A DNA stretch of 64,000 nt, taken from the NCBI GenBank assembly GCA_963790045.1, contig CAWBMS010000007.1, forward strand, positions 434,001 through 498,000. Reading direction: 5' to 3'. Position numbers and translations under genes: made by a program. This stretch comes from DATKMP01 sp963790045 (GTDB lineage Bacteria > Bacteroidota > Ignavibacteria > UBA10030). The first letter of the stretch is position 1. Each line of letters opens with the position of its first letter. The notes below the pieces were generated by a model. The model was not told the origin of the DNA and did not search any database. It was given only the letters and a program-made list of their open reading frames with translations. Of this stretch, positions 56,295-64,000 are shown piece by piece.

Positions 56295-58160
56295 GTGAAA
56301 CTAAAAAAAACGATTTTATTTCTGTTTATTTTTCTTCCCGTTTCAACCTTTTGCCAAGTTAAACTGCCGAAATTAATCGGCGATGGAATGGTTTTGCAGC
56401 GTGATGCAAAGGTAAGAGTTTGGGGCTGGGCTTCCGAGGGTGAAAAAACAACTATCCATTTTATTGATTCTACATACCATACAACAGCGAGTAAAAACGG
56501 CGATTGGGAAATAATGCTTTCGAATTTAAAAGCCGGCGGACCGTATGTTATGAAGATTGATGCTAGTAATTCCATTGTAATTAACGATATTGTAGTTGGT
56601 GATGTGTGGGTATGCTCCGGGCAATCAAACATGGGATTCACATTAGGTAGTGTGAGTGATCTTTATAAAGATGAAATTGAGCACATGAATAATCCATTCA
56701 TAAGACAATTTTTTACTTTCCCGGGAACAAACTTTAATGAGCGGGAAAAAGATTTTCGATTCGGCAGTTGGCAGCATGCTGATTCTAAAAATGTTCGTAA
56801 TCTTACCGCCGTGGGTTATTTTTTTGCAAAGAAATTATATGAAAAATATAAGGTGCCTATAGGACTTATTAACGTTTCATTGGGCGGCTCTTCAGCCGAA
56901 GCATGGATTAGCGAAGAATCGATTAAATCATTTCCTGTTTACTATGAAGAACTACGGAAATTTAAAAATCCGGAATATTTGGAAAGAATCAACAAACAGG
57001 ATAATGAAAGGGTTGCAAACTGGAATAAACTGTTACGGCAAAATGATGAAGGCCTTAAAAATTCGCAGCAACCATGGTTTGATCCGGCACTAAATATTTC
57101 GGATTGGGAAACAACACATGTACCGGGTTATTGGTCTGATACAAAACTTGGTTTTGTAAATGGCGCGGTATGGTTCAGAAAGGAAATCAACGTTCCTACC
57201 GATATGGTTGGAAAACCGGCAATTTTAAAATTAGGTAGAATTTTTGATTGTGATACCGTTTTCATTAACGGAAAATTTGTAGGGTCTGTCGGTTCTCAAT
57301 ATGCGCCAAGAATATATAAAATTCCCAATGGTTTGTTAAAAGAAGGTTCAAACATCATAGTAGTTCGTGATATAAGCTATATTCGTCACGGCGGATTTGT
57401 GCCGGGGAAAGAATATGAAATATCGGTTGGGGACAAAAAAATAAATCTCGAAGGTGAATGGAAATACAAACTTGGAACAATTGCCGAACCTTTGGAAGAC
57501 CGTTTGTTCACAGGAAAAATTCCAACAGGATTATTTAACAGTGGAATTGCGCCAATGCTCGATTATAGAATTAAAGGTGTTGTCTGGTATCAAGGTGAAT
57601 CAAATACAAGCAGGGCTTTTGAGCACTACGATCTTTTTAAATTACTTATAAAAGATTGGAGACAAAACTGGCATCAAGGGAATTTTCCTTTTTTGTTTGT
57701 GCAGCTTCCAAACTTTGTAGAAGTAAACGTTGAGGATACAAAATATGATTGGGCTTACCTCCGTGAAAGTCAACTGAAAGCTTTAACAATACCCAATACC
57801 GGAATGGCCGTTACGGTTGACGTGGGAGAATATAATGACATTCATCCGACGAATAAAAAAGATGTCGGCTATCGGCTGGCACTCGCTGCTGAAAAAGTCG
57901 CGTATGGTGAAAAGGATATTGTCTATTCGGGACCAATTTATAAATCGATGAAAATAGAAAGCAAAAAAATAATCTTGACTTTCACTAATGTGGGAAGTGG
58001 TTTGATTGCTAAAAATGGTGGCAAGTTGAATTGTTTTGAAATATGCGGAATAGAGAATGAATTTTTCCCGGCTGAAGCAAAAATAGAAAATAATACCATA
58101 GTTGTATGGAGTGATAAAGTGACTTCACCGGTTGCAGTAGAGATATGCATGGGCGAATAA
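56295..58160 (+). CDS. SASA-type carbohydrate acetylesterase, last residues frameshifted
   Basis: Starts at GTG 56295 with a signal peptide (MKLKKTILFLFIFLPVSTFC). Sialate O-acetylesterase-like SGNH fold: Ser in VCSGQSNMGF, VVWYQGESNTS, and Asp/His in YNDIHPTNKKDVG, with a jelly-roll domain inserted in the middle (about residues 255-370). Such enzymes in plant-glycan clusters deacetylate xyloglucan or xylan. The frame stops at 58160 after VAVEICMGE, but another frame continues RYAWANNPEGANLYNKEG to a stop at 58231, the usual family tail. One extra G at 58141, after GTA, explains it. The corrected gene would end at 58231. Confidence 0.86.
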   Translation: MKLKKTILFLFIFLPVSTFCQVKLPKLIGDGMVLQRDAKVRVWGWASEGEKTTIHFIDSTYHTTASKNGDWEIMLSNLKAGGPYVMKIDASNSIVINDIVVGDVWVCSGQSNMGFTLGSVSDLYKDEIEHMNNPFIRQFFTFPGTNFNEREKDFRFGSWQHADSKNVRNLTAVGYFFAKKLYEKYKVPIGLINVSLGGSSAEAWISEESIKSFPVYYEELRKFKNPEYLERINKQDNERVANWNKLLRQNDEGLKNSQQPWFDPALNISDWETTHVPGYWSDTKLGFVNGAVWFRKEINVPTDMVGKPAILKLGRIFDCDTVFINGKFVGSVGSQYAPRIYKIPNGLLKEGSNIIVVRDISYIRHGGFVPGKEYEISVGDKKINLEGEWKYKLGTIAEPLEDRLFTGKIPTGLFNSGIAPMLDYRIKGVVWYQGESNTSRAFEHYDLFKLLIKDWRQNWHQGNFPFLFVQLPNFVEVNVEDTKYDWAYLRESQLKALTIPNTGMAVTVDVGEYNDIHPTNKKDVGYRLALAAEKVAYGEKDIVYSGPIYKSMKIESKKIILTFTNVGSGLIAKNGGKLNCFEICGIENEFFPAEAKIENNTIVVWSDKVTSPVAVEICMGE

Positions 58161-58281
58161 TCCCGAAGGAGCAAATTTATATAATAAAGAAGGATTGCCT
58201 GCAACTCCTTTTAGAACAAGCGAACTTTACTGAGGAAGTAATTAAATTCAGATTACAGTTTTTGTCTATGGAGAATAAAGA

Positions 58282-59883
58282 ATGAAGAAAATAATTATTA
58301 GTGTAATACTGATATTTGCGTTTATACCACCAATAAATATGCGTGCGCAAAAATTGCACAGTGACAATGGCGACGGCACTTATACCAATCCCGTTATTGC
58401 ATCAGACTTTCCAGACCCGGATGTAATCTGTGTAAATGGCACTTATTACATGGTTAATACTACTATGTTCATATTCCCCGGCGTTACCGTTCTCAAATCG
58501 TACGATCTGGTAAATTGGGAATACTGCAGCAATGCTGTACAACGGTTTGATTTTAACCCTTGCTATAATCTGGATGGCGGCAACAGGTACGGGCATGGCC
58601 AGTGGGCAACGAGTTTAAAATATCACAACGGAAAATTCTACTTATTATTCATCACACTGGATGAAGGCGGATTCATTTGTTCGGCTACAAATCCCGAAGG
58701 GCCATGGGAGATAACACATTTGCAAAAGGGATTTTATGACCCGGGATTGTTTTTTGACAACAATGGAAGAATCTATGTAGCTCATGGATATAATGAAATA
58801 TCCATGACCGAATTGGACAAAAATTTTGTGCCGATCACTAAGGATTCTCTGATCATAAAAGGAGATATCCGGAAAGGTCTCGAAGGTCCACATGTTTACA
58901 AAATCAACGGCTATTATTATTTGTATTGTACGTACGGCGGTTTGGATGGAATACAGGTAGCTTTTCGATCCAAAAACATTTATGGCCCTTTCGAGGAAAA
59001 AGTTGTAATGAGTGAAAAGACGCTGGGACCGAACTTCGGAATTCATCAAGGTGCTCTCATTCAAACACAAACCGGTGAATGGTGGACAATGCTTTTTGTC
59101 GATAGTGGTCCGTTCGGACGTTTTCCATCGCTGCAGCCCGTTACGTGGATCGATGGCTGGCCGATAGTTGGTGTCGACGGCAAAGCTGTTGTAACGTACA
59201 AAAAACCAAACGTTGGCAAATCGTATCCCATAAAAACATTACCGACATCGGATGAATTTGATAGTCAAACATTGGGCATGCAATGGGGATGGAATCATAA
59301 TTCCGATTCAACAAAATGGTCGTTGATTGAGAATCCCGGAAACTTAAGACTGAAGACTATCAAAGTTGTTGATAATTTGTACAAAGCTCCCAATACACTT
59401 ACGCAGCGAATGTTTGCATATTACTCCGATACATTGGCATCAGTTGCTACCATTAAAATGGATTTTAGTAATATGAAAGAAGGCGATGTCGCTGGATTAG
59501 CTGTCTTTCAAGATCCGTATGCTTATGTCGGCATAAAAAAAATGAACGGAAAAAATTTTATCGTCATGGTGAACAATGATAAACAAATCGATTCTTCAGA
59601 AGTAAGTGGATCGACAATCTATTTACAAGCGAATGCAATTTATGGTTCCGGCGCTGCTCACTACATAAGCAGAAATGCAGCCCATGGCACAGGTACTGCG
59701 TCGTTCTCATACAGTTCGGATAATCGATTATTTGTAAAGATCGGAAACGAACTTCAAATGAAGTTTAATCTTAAACTCTTTACCGGCAACAAGTTTTGTC
59801 TTTTTAATTATGCAACGAAAGAAATTGGTGGCTACGTAGATTTCGATTGGTTCAGAACGCATGCGGATGCTCCACAGAGGTAA
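58282..59883 (+). CDS. GH43 beta-xylosidase/arabinofuranosidase with C-terminal sandwich
   Basis: ATG 58282 has GGAG at 58269-58272 and a signal peptide (MKKIIISVILIFAFIPP). GH43 propeller at about residues 30-320: Asp in SDFPDPDVICV, Asp in FYDPGLFFDNNG, Glu in KGLEGPHVYKING. The FGIHQGALIQTQTGEWWTML and PVTWIDGWP blocks are those of the xylosidase-type subfamilies. The C-terminal beta-sandwich (about 330-530, FDSQTLGMQWGWNHN to YVDFDWFRTH) is the domain that completes the active site in such enzymes. It is the last gene of the co-oriented hydrolase block; 270 bases without coding content follow before the insertion sequence. Confidence 0.88.
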   Translation: MKKIIISVILIFAFIPPINMRAQKLHSDNGDGTYTNPVIASDFPDPDVICVNGTYYMVNTTMFIFPGVTVLKSYDLVNWEYCSNAVQRFDFNPCYNLDGGNRYGHGQWATSLKYHNGKFYLLFITLDEGGFICSATNPEGPWEITHLQKGFYDPGLFFDNNGRIYVAHGYNEISMTELDKNFVPITKDSLIIKGDIRKGLEGPHVYKINGYYYLYCTYGGLDGIQVAFRSKNIYGPFEEKVVMSEKTLGPNFGIHQGALIQTQTGEWWTMLFVDSGPFGRFPSLQPVTWIDGWPIVGVDGKAVVTYKKPNVGKSYPIKTLPTSDEFDSQTLGMQWGWNHNSDSTKWSLIENPGNLRLKTIKVVDNLYKAPNTLTQRMFAYYSDTLASVATIKMDFSNMKEGDVAGLAVFQDPYAYVGIKKMNGKNFIVMVNNDKQIDSSEVSGSTIYLQANAIYGSGAAHYISRNAAHGTGTASFSYSSDNRLFVKIGNELQMKFNLKLFTGNKFCLFNYATKEIGGYVDFDWFRTHADAPQR

Positions 59884-60153
59884 CGGCAGATGAGATCAAA
59901 TATGCTTGCTGATTTTTTCTTAAACTTGTTTCCTGCAACCCGACTACGACTGAGTCAAAGGTAGGATAAATTGTTTTATAAGATAGAAGCGTAACTGTAA
60001 ACTATTTGCTTCTCTTATAAGAGAAATATCTGGTTGCTGAGTTTCAATCGTCCAAGAAAACTATTCCACTCAGGGAGCAGTTGTGATTTATTCCATGAGT
60101 TTTTGATTGGTAATATTTTGATGCAAAATATTTTTATCGGTATATAAAAATAA

Positions 60154-60982
60154 GGTAATTAGGTAGAAACGTAACCGAAATAGATTTGAGTAAAGAGTTT
60201 CAAAAGATTCTCTTGACGATGATTAAACCGATATTCAACTTCTTTAAGATACATAGGAAAATGATATTTTGAAACACCACGATAGTTATATAAAATATGT
60301 TTCGCAAACGACCAAAATCCTTCGATGCCATTGATATGATTCTTTGTTTTTGGAAATTTCTTTCCGTGGCTAATGGTATGATGTTTTCCAAAGCGTTTCA
60401 AGGAACGATAGCTTCGAAAGGTGTCCGTGAAGTAGACCGATCCTTTCTTGGTATGCTGTCGAATATGTTCCATCAATTCATTGGCCGAGACAGAATCCAC
60501 CACTTTGGTATAGACTCGTCCATTACGCTCCAGGAGCCCAAAAACGATACTTTTTCCACCTGCACCGCGTCCTCGTTTGCCTTTGCGACGACCACCAAAA
60601 TACGCTTCGTCCAATTCGATTTCTCCTTTGAGTCTTCCGCCTTCCAGTTCGCTGACATGATAAATCGCTTCTCGAAGATGTTGATAGACTCGTGTAACCG
60701 TTTTATAATTTATACCAAGATCGCTTGCCAATCGATACGCCGGTTGCTGTTGATAAAAACCAAGAATAATTTTCAACTCTCGGCGAAGAAGATGGCTTCC
60801 TTTTTGTCTCTGGCACGTGTTGCATTTTATATAGCCGCGTTTCGTTCTACAAACTTTGAACGATCCACAGAAGACACACTTTTTGCCACTCAAAAAGTTG
60901 TCATGGTAACTGATTTTACTGGAACTTCCCATAAAATAATATACTTACATTTATTCTATGGTTACATTCTTACCTAATTACC
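60154..60982 (-). mobile_element. Complete IS1595-family insertion sequence
   Basis: 829 bp. The left end 60154-60176 and the right end 60960-60982 are inverted repeats matching at 20 of 23 positions (outer 12 identical, GGTAATTAGGTA; inner GTAACC identical). They are flanked by a perfect 8-bp direct repeat, AAAAATAA, at 60146-60153 and 60983-60990; 8 bp is the normal target duplication of this family. One transposase gene fills the element on the minus strand. Ends, duplication and open frame are all intact, so the insertion looks recent. The right end lies 14 bases before the start codon of the phosphatase gene. Confidence 0.93.
60159..60932 (-). CDS. IS1595-family (ISXO2-like) transposase
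   Basis: 257 residues. An N-terminal zinc ribbon (CVFCGSFKVC ... CNTC) is followed by a helix-turn-helix-like part (YRLASDLGINYKTVTRVYQ) and the ISXO2-like DDE domain: Asp in IELDEAYFGGRRKGKRGRG, Asp in YFTDTFRSYRSL, the HTISHGKKF block and the Glu region in NGIEGFWSFAKH. Length and order agree with IS1595-family transposases. The frame is unbroken. Confidence 0.93.
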   Translation of the reverse strand: MGSSSKISYHDNFLSGKKCVFCGSFKVCRTKRGYIKCNTCQRQKGSHLLRRELKIILGFYQQQPAYRLASDLGINYKTVTRVYQHLREAIYHVSELEGGRLKGEIELDEAYFGGRRKGKRGRGAGGKSIVFGLLERNGRVYTKVVDSVSANELMEHIRQHTKKGSVYFTDTFRSYRSLKRFGKHHTISHGKKFPKTKNHINGIEGFWSFAKHILYNYRGVSKYHFPMYLKEVEYRFNHRQENLLKLFTQIYFGYVST

Positions 60983-60996
60983 AAAAATAAAATACT

Positions 60997-62265
60997 ATGA
61001 AAAAAATTACGACGTACTATTCGTTCCTTCTTCTTCTCTTCGCCGTCTCGCTGCAAGCGCAAACAACCAAAGAGGAATTTTTCAGTAATATCGATTATGC
61101 GGGAGGATTGTACTGCCCGTATCTTTACCGTCATTCTGTTGCCACGCCAGCACCGGAAGGATATGTTCCGTTTTATCTCAGCCACTATGGGCGGCATGGA
61201 TCGCGATGGGTTATTTCACCAGGCTGTCACACTATAACCCAACATATTCTTGCAGATGCCGAAAAAGCCGGAACCTTGACGGCTCTTGGTAAAAGTTTGT
61301 ACGAGCGTATAAAACTTATTGCCAATAATGCGGCAGATCGATACGGCGATCTTGCTCCGTTAGGCGTTGTGGAACACCGGGCGATTGCAGAGCGCATGTT
61401 CCGTTCTTTCCCGGAAATATTTTCTCCTGCCGACGAACGACGGTGCATTATTCACAGCCGCTCGACACAGGTTCCTCGTTGCATTCTGAGTATGGCGGCA
61501 AACAACGAACGATTGAAAGAACTTAATCCTCAAATAGAAATAACAAGAGAAGCAACGAAACGAGATCAATATCTCGCCAATGATGCACATATCAATAGCG
61601 ATACGGTGAGAACAATTGTTTCCACGTTTCGTAAAAAATATTTTCATCCTCAACGATTTATCGCTTCCGTGTTCTCCGATACGATCTATGCGAAGGAACA
61701 TATCAAGGATCAAGCCATGTTTGCCAACCTTGTGTTTGAGGCCGCGATTAATATGCCCAATATCGATTATCTCCATATTTCGTTGATGGATGTTTTTACC
61801 GAGGACGAAATCTTTGTTCTCTGGCAAGCATCAAATTTACGGATGTATGAAGAACTCGGCCCGTCACCGGTGAACGGAAAAAACGCAACACAGAGCGCCG
61901 CGTTATTATTACAGAATATTATCGATTGTGCGGATTCCGCGATTGCCAACAAAAACGTTTCTGCCGATTTGCGCTTTGGCCATGATGTCTATATCACTCC
62001 GCTTCTTGCGTTCATGGATATCAAAGGAATGAATGTTCGGGAATCCAATCCCGATAGTGTTTATACAGCATGGTGCGACTTTAAAGCAACGCCTATGGGT
62101 ACAAACCTACAACTGGTTTTTTATAAAAATGAACAGAGCCGTGACGTTCTTGTGAAATTCCTGCTATGCGAACAAGAAACGTCCATACCGGTAAAGACGG
62201 ACATTGCGCCCTATTATCACTGGAACGATGTGAATGCCTACTACCAAAAGAAAATTGTGCACTAA
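60997..62265 (+). CDS. Histidine-type acid phosphatase/phytase (branch 2)
   Basis: 422 residues with a signal peptide (MKKITTYYSFLLLLFAVSLQ). The RHGxR motif is at SHYGRHGSRW (catalytic His codon 61195) and the distal His-Asp at RFGHDVYITPL (codon 61981), which places it in branch 2 of the histidine phosphatase superfamily (acid phosphatases, phytases, MINPP-like). Plant phytate or sugar phosphates are plausible substrates. Its natural upstream region has been cut off by the IS1595 insertion: only the duplicated target and six further bases remain before the ATG. Expression would therefore depend on an outward promoter in the IS or be lost. Confidence 0.85.
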   Translation: MKKITTYYSFLLLLFAVSLQAQTTKEEFFSNIDYAGGLYCPYLYRHSVATPAPEGYVPFYLSHYGRHGSRWVISPGCHTITQHILADAEKAGTLTALGKSLYERIKLIANNAADRYGDLAPLGVVEHRAIAERMFRSFPEIFSPADERRCIIHSRSTQVPRCILSMAANNERLKELNPQIEITREATKRDQYLANDAHINSDTVRTIVSTFRKKYFHPQRFIASVFSDTIYAKEHIKDQAMFANLVFEAAINMPNIDYLHISLMDVFTEDEIFVLWQASNLRMYEELGPSPVNGKNATQSAALLLQNIIDCADSAIANKNVSADLRFGHDVYITPLLAFMDIKGMNVRESNPDSVYTAWCDFKATPMGTNLQLVFYKNEQSRDVLVKFLLCEQETSIPVKTDIAPYYHWNDVNAYYQKKIVH

Positions 62266-62474
62266 TTGCTGTGTGCGTATTTCTTTTCTGACGGTATTAT
62301 CATGGAACAGTAAAACGCAATGTTGCGTTGACGGAAGTGATCCGGATGAAAAAACGAATACGGAAGTTATAGCGATAACAGGATATATCTTTGTGAGACA
62401 TCTGAAAAACCCCTCTCTTCTATTGGAATACTTAAGAGGAGTTTTGATCCTTACCCCGAAAATAGGACAGGCAG

Positions 62475-63124
62475 TTAAGGCATAGATAATTCAAACTGCA
62501 CGGGCGATCGATACTCTAAGGCCGAATGCAATCTGCGTTGATTATGCCAAAGGCATGGCTTTGCCATAAAACGTTTCAATATACTCAAAGATACTTGTTC
62601 GTGCTTCCTGTCGTGTGTTGTAATGCTGAAAATAAATATGTTCTGTTTTCAGTGTATGGAAAAAACTTTCCGTGACAGCGTTATCATAGCAACTGCCAAC
62701 ATTACCCATACTTAATCGAATCTGATGTTGGTGTGCGAGCGTTCGTAATTCTCCACTGGCATATTGAGCACCACGATCCGAATGCAAAATCATTTCCGTT
62801 GTTGGCTTACGCCAGAACAATGCACGTTCTACGGCTGTTGTGACCAACGATGCTGTCATTCGTGCGCCTACTTCCCAGCCCACAATTATCCTGGAATACA
62901 AATCCATCACGACCGCCAAATACGCCCAGCCTTCTCGTGTCCAGATATACGTAATATCCGATGTCCAGACACGATTGGCTTCAGGAGCCGTAAAGTTTCG
63001 TCTCACCCAATCGGGTGCAATGGTCTTCGTTGCACTCGAACACGTTGTTTTCTTGAAGCGACGAACCATCTTGGCTTGAAGCCCATAGCATCTGATGATG
63101 ATCGTGGATAAACTGATACTTCAT
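62475..63124 (-). pseudogene. IS3-family transposase orfB, deleted and disrupted
   Basis: The start MKYQFIHDHH is present at 63124. A deletion then joins it, out of frame, to CYGLQAKMVRRFKK. The DDE integrase core is kept: Asp in WTSDITYI, Asp in HSDRGAQYAS and Glu in YDNAVTESFFHTLKTEH. Near the end, after FEYIETFY, 22 extra bases (62544-62565) shift the frame and bring an early stop at 62542; past them the family ending NQRRLHSALEYRSPVQFEL is readable to 62475. The gene is therefore broken twice by events larger than one base. Confidence 0.85.
62544..62565. repeat. 22-bp imperfect palindrome inserted in orfB
   Basis: Removing these 22 bases restores the exact IS3 orfB ending across CGTTGATT|ATAAAACG. 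The insert is an imperfect inverted repeat around a central CATG (GCCAAAGG and GGCTTTGC arms, two mismatches). Its placement cannot be told apart over two bases because AT flanks both sides, which would also fit a 2-bp target duplication. Confidence 0.7.
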
Positions 63125-63194
63125 CGCTCGACGCTCGAGAAGTAGGCCAGGGCTTTTTTTAAAATCTCTCGGTCTTCCTGCGTGTTCCTTCCAT
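63121..63194 (-). pseudogene. Remnant of IS3-family orfA
   Basis: An AAAGGAG site (63201-63207) precedes ATG 63194 and the codons MEGTRRK, the usual kind of orfA start. After this the sequence jumps, in another frame, to EDREILKKALAYFSSVER and the orfA stop, which overlaps the orfB start as in intact IS3 elements. About three quarters of orfA, including its helix-turn-helix, is gone. Confidence 0.75.
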
Positions 63195-63252
63195 CTTGGA
63201 CTCCTTTGTATACTACCTTTTCTCTCTGTCCGATATACAGGGGAAGGATCAA

Positions 63253-63581
63253 GGTCATACCAAGCAATTGTGCAGTGCTTTAGGTTATAGAACTCCATTG
63301 GAAGGTAGAATGAAAACAAGCAATGGAAATGCGGCAGCAGCAAGAAAACCATAAAATACTTACATTGACTTTTGATCTGCGATGGGGGCAAGTACCTTAT
63401 TGGGAAATGCTAACTTATCATTGGCACACACAACTGGGGCAGGTCAGTCGATGCGTGCGATTTTTTGAATATCGTTCCTGAATATTGTTTTTCCGCCGCT
63501 CATTGATTATATTAATATTACAATTCTGAAATAAAATTCAGTCATTATTCATTACCACTTTACTATTTTTTGGAGACTAAC
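63253..63581. other. Region between the IS3 remnant and the FadL-type gene
   Basis: A 52-codon plus-strand frame at 63323-63481 (MEMRQQQENHKILTLTF start) has no family I recognise and no ribosome-binding site; it may be a decayed piece of a mobile gene. The last 100 bases are AT-rich and lead to a TGGAG site before the FadL-type start, so the promoter of that gene probably lies here. Confidence 0.35.
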
Positions 63582-64000
63582 GTGAGAGTCCTCTTTGTCC
63601 GCGTTTTCATCGCTGCTCTGTTATGGGTGCTTAGCTGTTCCATTGTCTTGTGTGCCGGTTTTCAATTAAATGAACATGGCGCGCGCGCTGTCGGGATCGG
63701 CGGTGCATTTGTCGCCCAAGCGTCCGATCCATCCGCAATTTATTTTAACCCTGCGGGATTGGCATTTCAACAAGGCGTCAATATCTATGCAGGTGGAACG
63801 TTCATCATCCCCACCCACACATATCACAATCCTACGTCCGGACAAGAGACGTCGACCGATGATCAGCTTTTTTTTACACCGAGCGCATATGGAACGTATG
63901 CCGTGAACAGCGACCTTGTCGTCGGATTGGGCGTCTTTACACCCTACGGCCTGGGAACACGATGGCCTTCAGGATGGGACGGTAAATACGAAGCGTTGAA
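63582..64000 (+). CDS. FadL/OmpP1-type outer-membrane protein, 3' end outside the window
   Basis: GTG 63582 follows TGGAG by six bases and begins a signal peptide (VRVLFVRVFIAALLWVLSC). The mature start shows the FadL/TodX hallmark: FQLNEHGARAVGIGGAF followed by QASDPSAIYFNPAGLAF, then beta-strand segments (TPSAYGTYAVNSDLVVGLG, YGLGTRWPSGWDGKYEAL). Members form a 14-strand barrel that takes up long-chain fatty acids or other hydrophobic compounds. The frame is open to the last base, so about two thirds of the protein is missing. It is unlikely to belong to the glycan cluster. Confidence 0.87.
   Translation, partial: MRVLFVRVFIAALLWVLSCSIVLCAGFQLNEHGARAVGIGGAFVAQASDPSAIYFNPAGLAFQQGVNIYAGGTFIIPTHTYHNPTSGQETSTDDQLFFTPSAYGTYAVNSDLVVGLGVFTPYGLGTRWPSGWDGKYEAL

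Larger units (their letters stand above)
62444..63252 (-). mobile_element. Internally deleted IS3-family element
   Basis: Terminal inverted repeats 62444-62470 and 63226-63252 match at 22 of 27 positions and begin TTGATCCTT, like IS3-group ends. The length of 809 bp is well short of the roughly 1.2-1.3 kb usual for the family. Inside are the first codons of orfA, then its last codons, then an orfB lacking part of its N-terminus. No target duplication could be matched, so the insertion is old or its flanks have changed. It cannot move by itself. Confidence 0.85.

Noticed and set aside
59973..59996. Sequence like the IS1595 end (GATAGAAGCGTAACTG) 160 bases left of the element
   Set aside because: About 16 of 20 positions match, but there is no partner end or duplication; chance or site preference cannot be separated.
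60297..60977. 226-codon plus-strand frame opposite the transposase
   Set aside because: It is the antisense shadow of a well-recognised IS1595 transposase and has no family similarity.
62234..62485. 83-codon frame after the phosphatase gene
   Set aside because: It overlaps the phosphatase 3' end, runs into the IS3 end, has no ribosome-binding site and no recognisable domain.
63323..63481. 52-codon frame as a small gene
   Set aside because: No ribosome-binding site, no known family and close to a degraded IS element; kept only as part of the intergenic description.

Overview
The window reads as part of a chromosome from a glycan-degrading member of the Bacteroidota/Ignavibacteriota group. 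The support is: secreted proteins ending in a type IX secretion (T9SS) sorting domain of the NYPNPFNPST type usual in Ignavibacteria-like genomes, an ECF sigma/FecR anti-sigma pair beside TonB-dependent receptors, a DUF4249-like lipoprotein, and AT-rich DNA with patchy Shine-Dalgarno sites. No rRNA, tRNA or CRISPR array was seen.

Positions 1-59883 form one co-oriented (+) block devoted to plant cell-wall polysaccharides. The first part (1-34367) holds GH9, GH43, GH3 with PA14, a relic of a nucleoside-hydrolase-like gene, GH43, a carbohydrate esterase, a double CE1 esterase, an SGNH esterase, GH3 with a PA14-like insert, GH27, GH31, GH10, GH2, GH43, GH29, GH97 and GH31 with a PA14-like insert. 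The middle (34757-46591) is the sensing and uptake part: ECF sigma factor, FecR anti-sigma, STN-type TonB receptor, DUF4249-like lipoprotein, two secreted beta-propeller proteins with T9SS sorting domains, and a second TonB receptor. The third part (47087-59883) holds GH2, GH43, GH29, GH127/146, a SASA-type acetylesterase and GH43. The enzyme set (endoglucanase, xylanase, alpha-xylosidases, beta-galactosidases, alpha-galactosidases, alpha-fucosidases, arabinofuranosidases, acetyl and feruloyl-type esterases) fits complete debranching of fucogalacto-xyloglucan together with arabinoxylan and pectic arabinan. No SusD-like protein is visible.

The right end (60154-64000) is different. It has an intact IS1595-family insertion sequence with 23-bp ends and a perfect 8-bp target duplication, directly in front of a histidine acid phosphatase/phytase gene; an internally deleted IS3-family element; and the start of a FadL-type outer-membrane protein that runs off the window.

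Many enzyme genes are split by single-base frameshifts. I placed eleven one-base insertions by comparing frames with the expected family sequence. All lie in or against a GTA trinucleotide, and seven are at GTAC. Two further frameshifts are one-base losses in homopolymers. This pattern is the most unusual feature of the window. It may be a base-calling artefact at a modified motif or a real mutational hotspot. Either way, most of the apparent pseudogenes may be intact genes in the cell.
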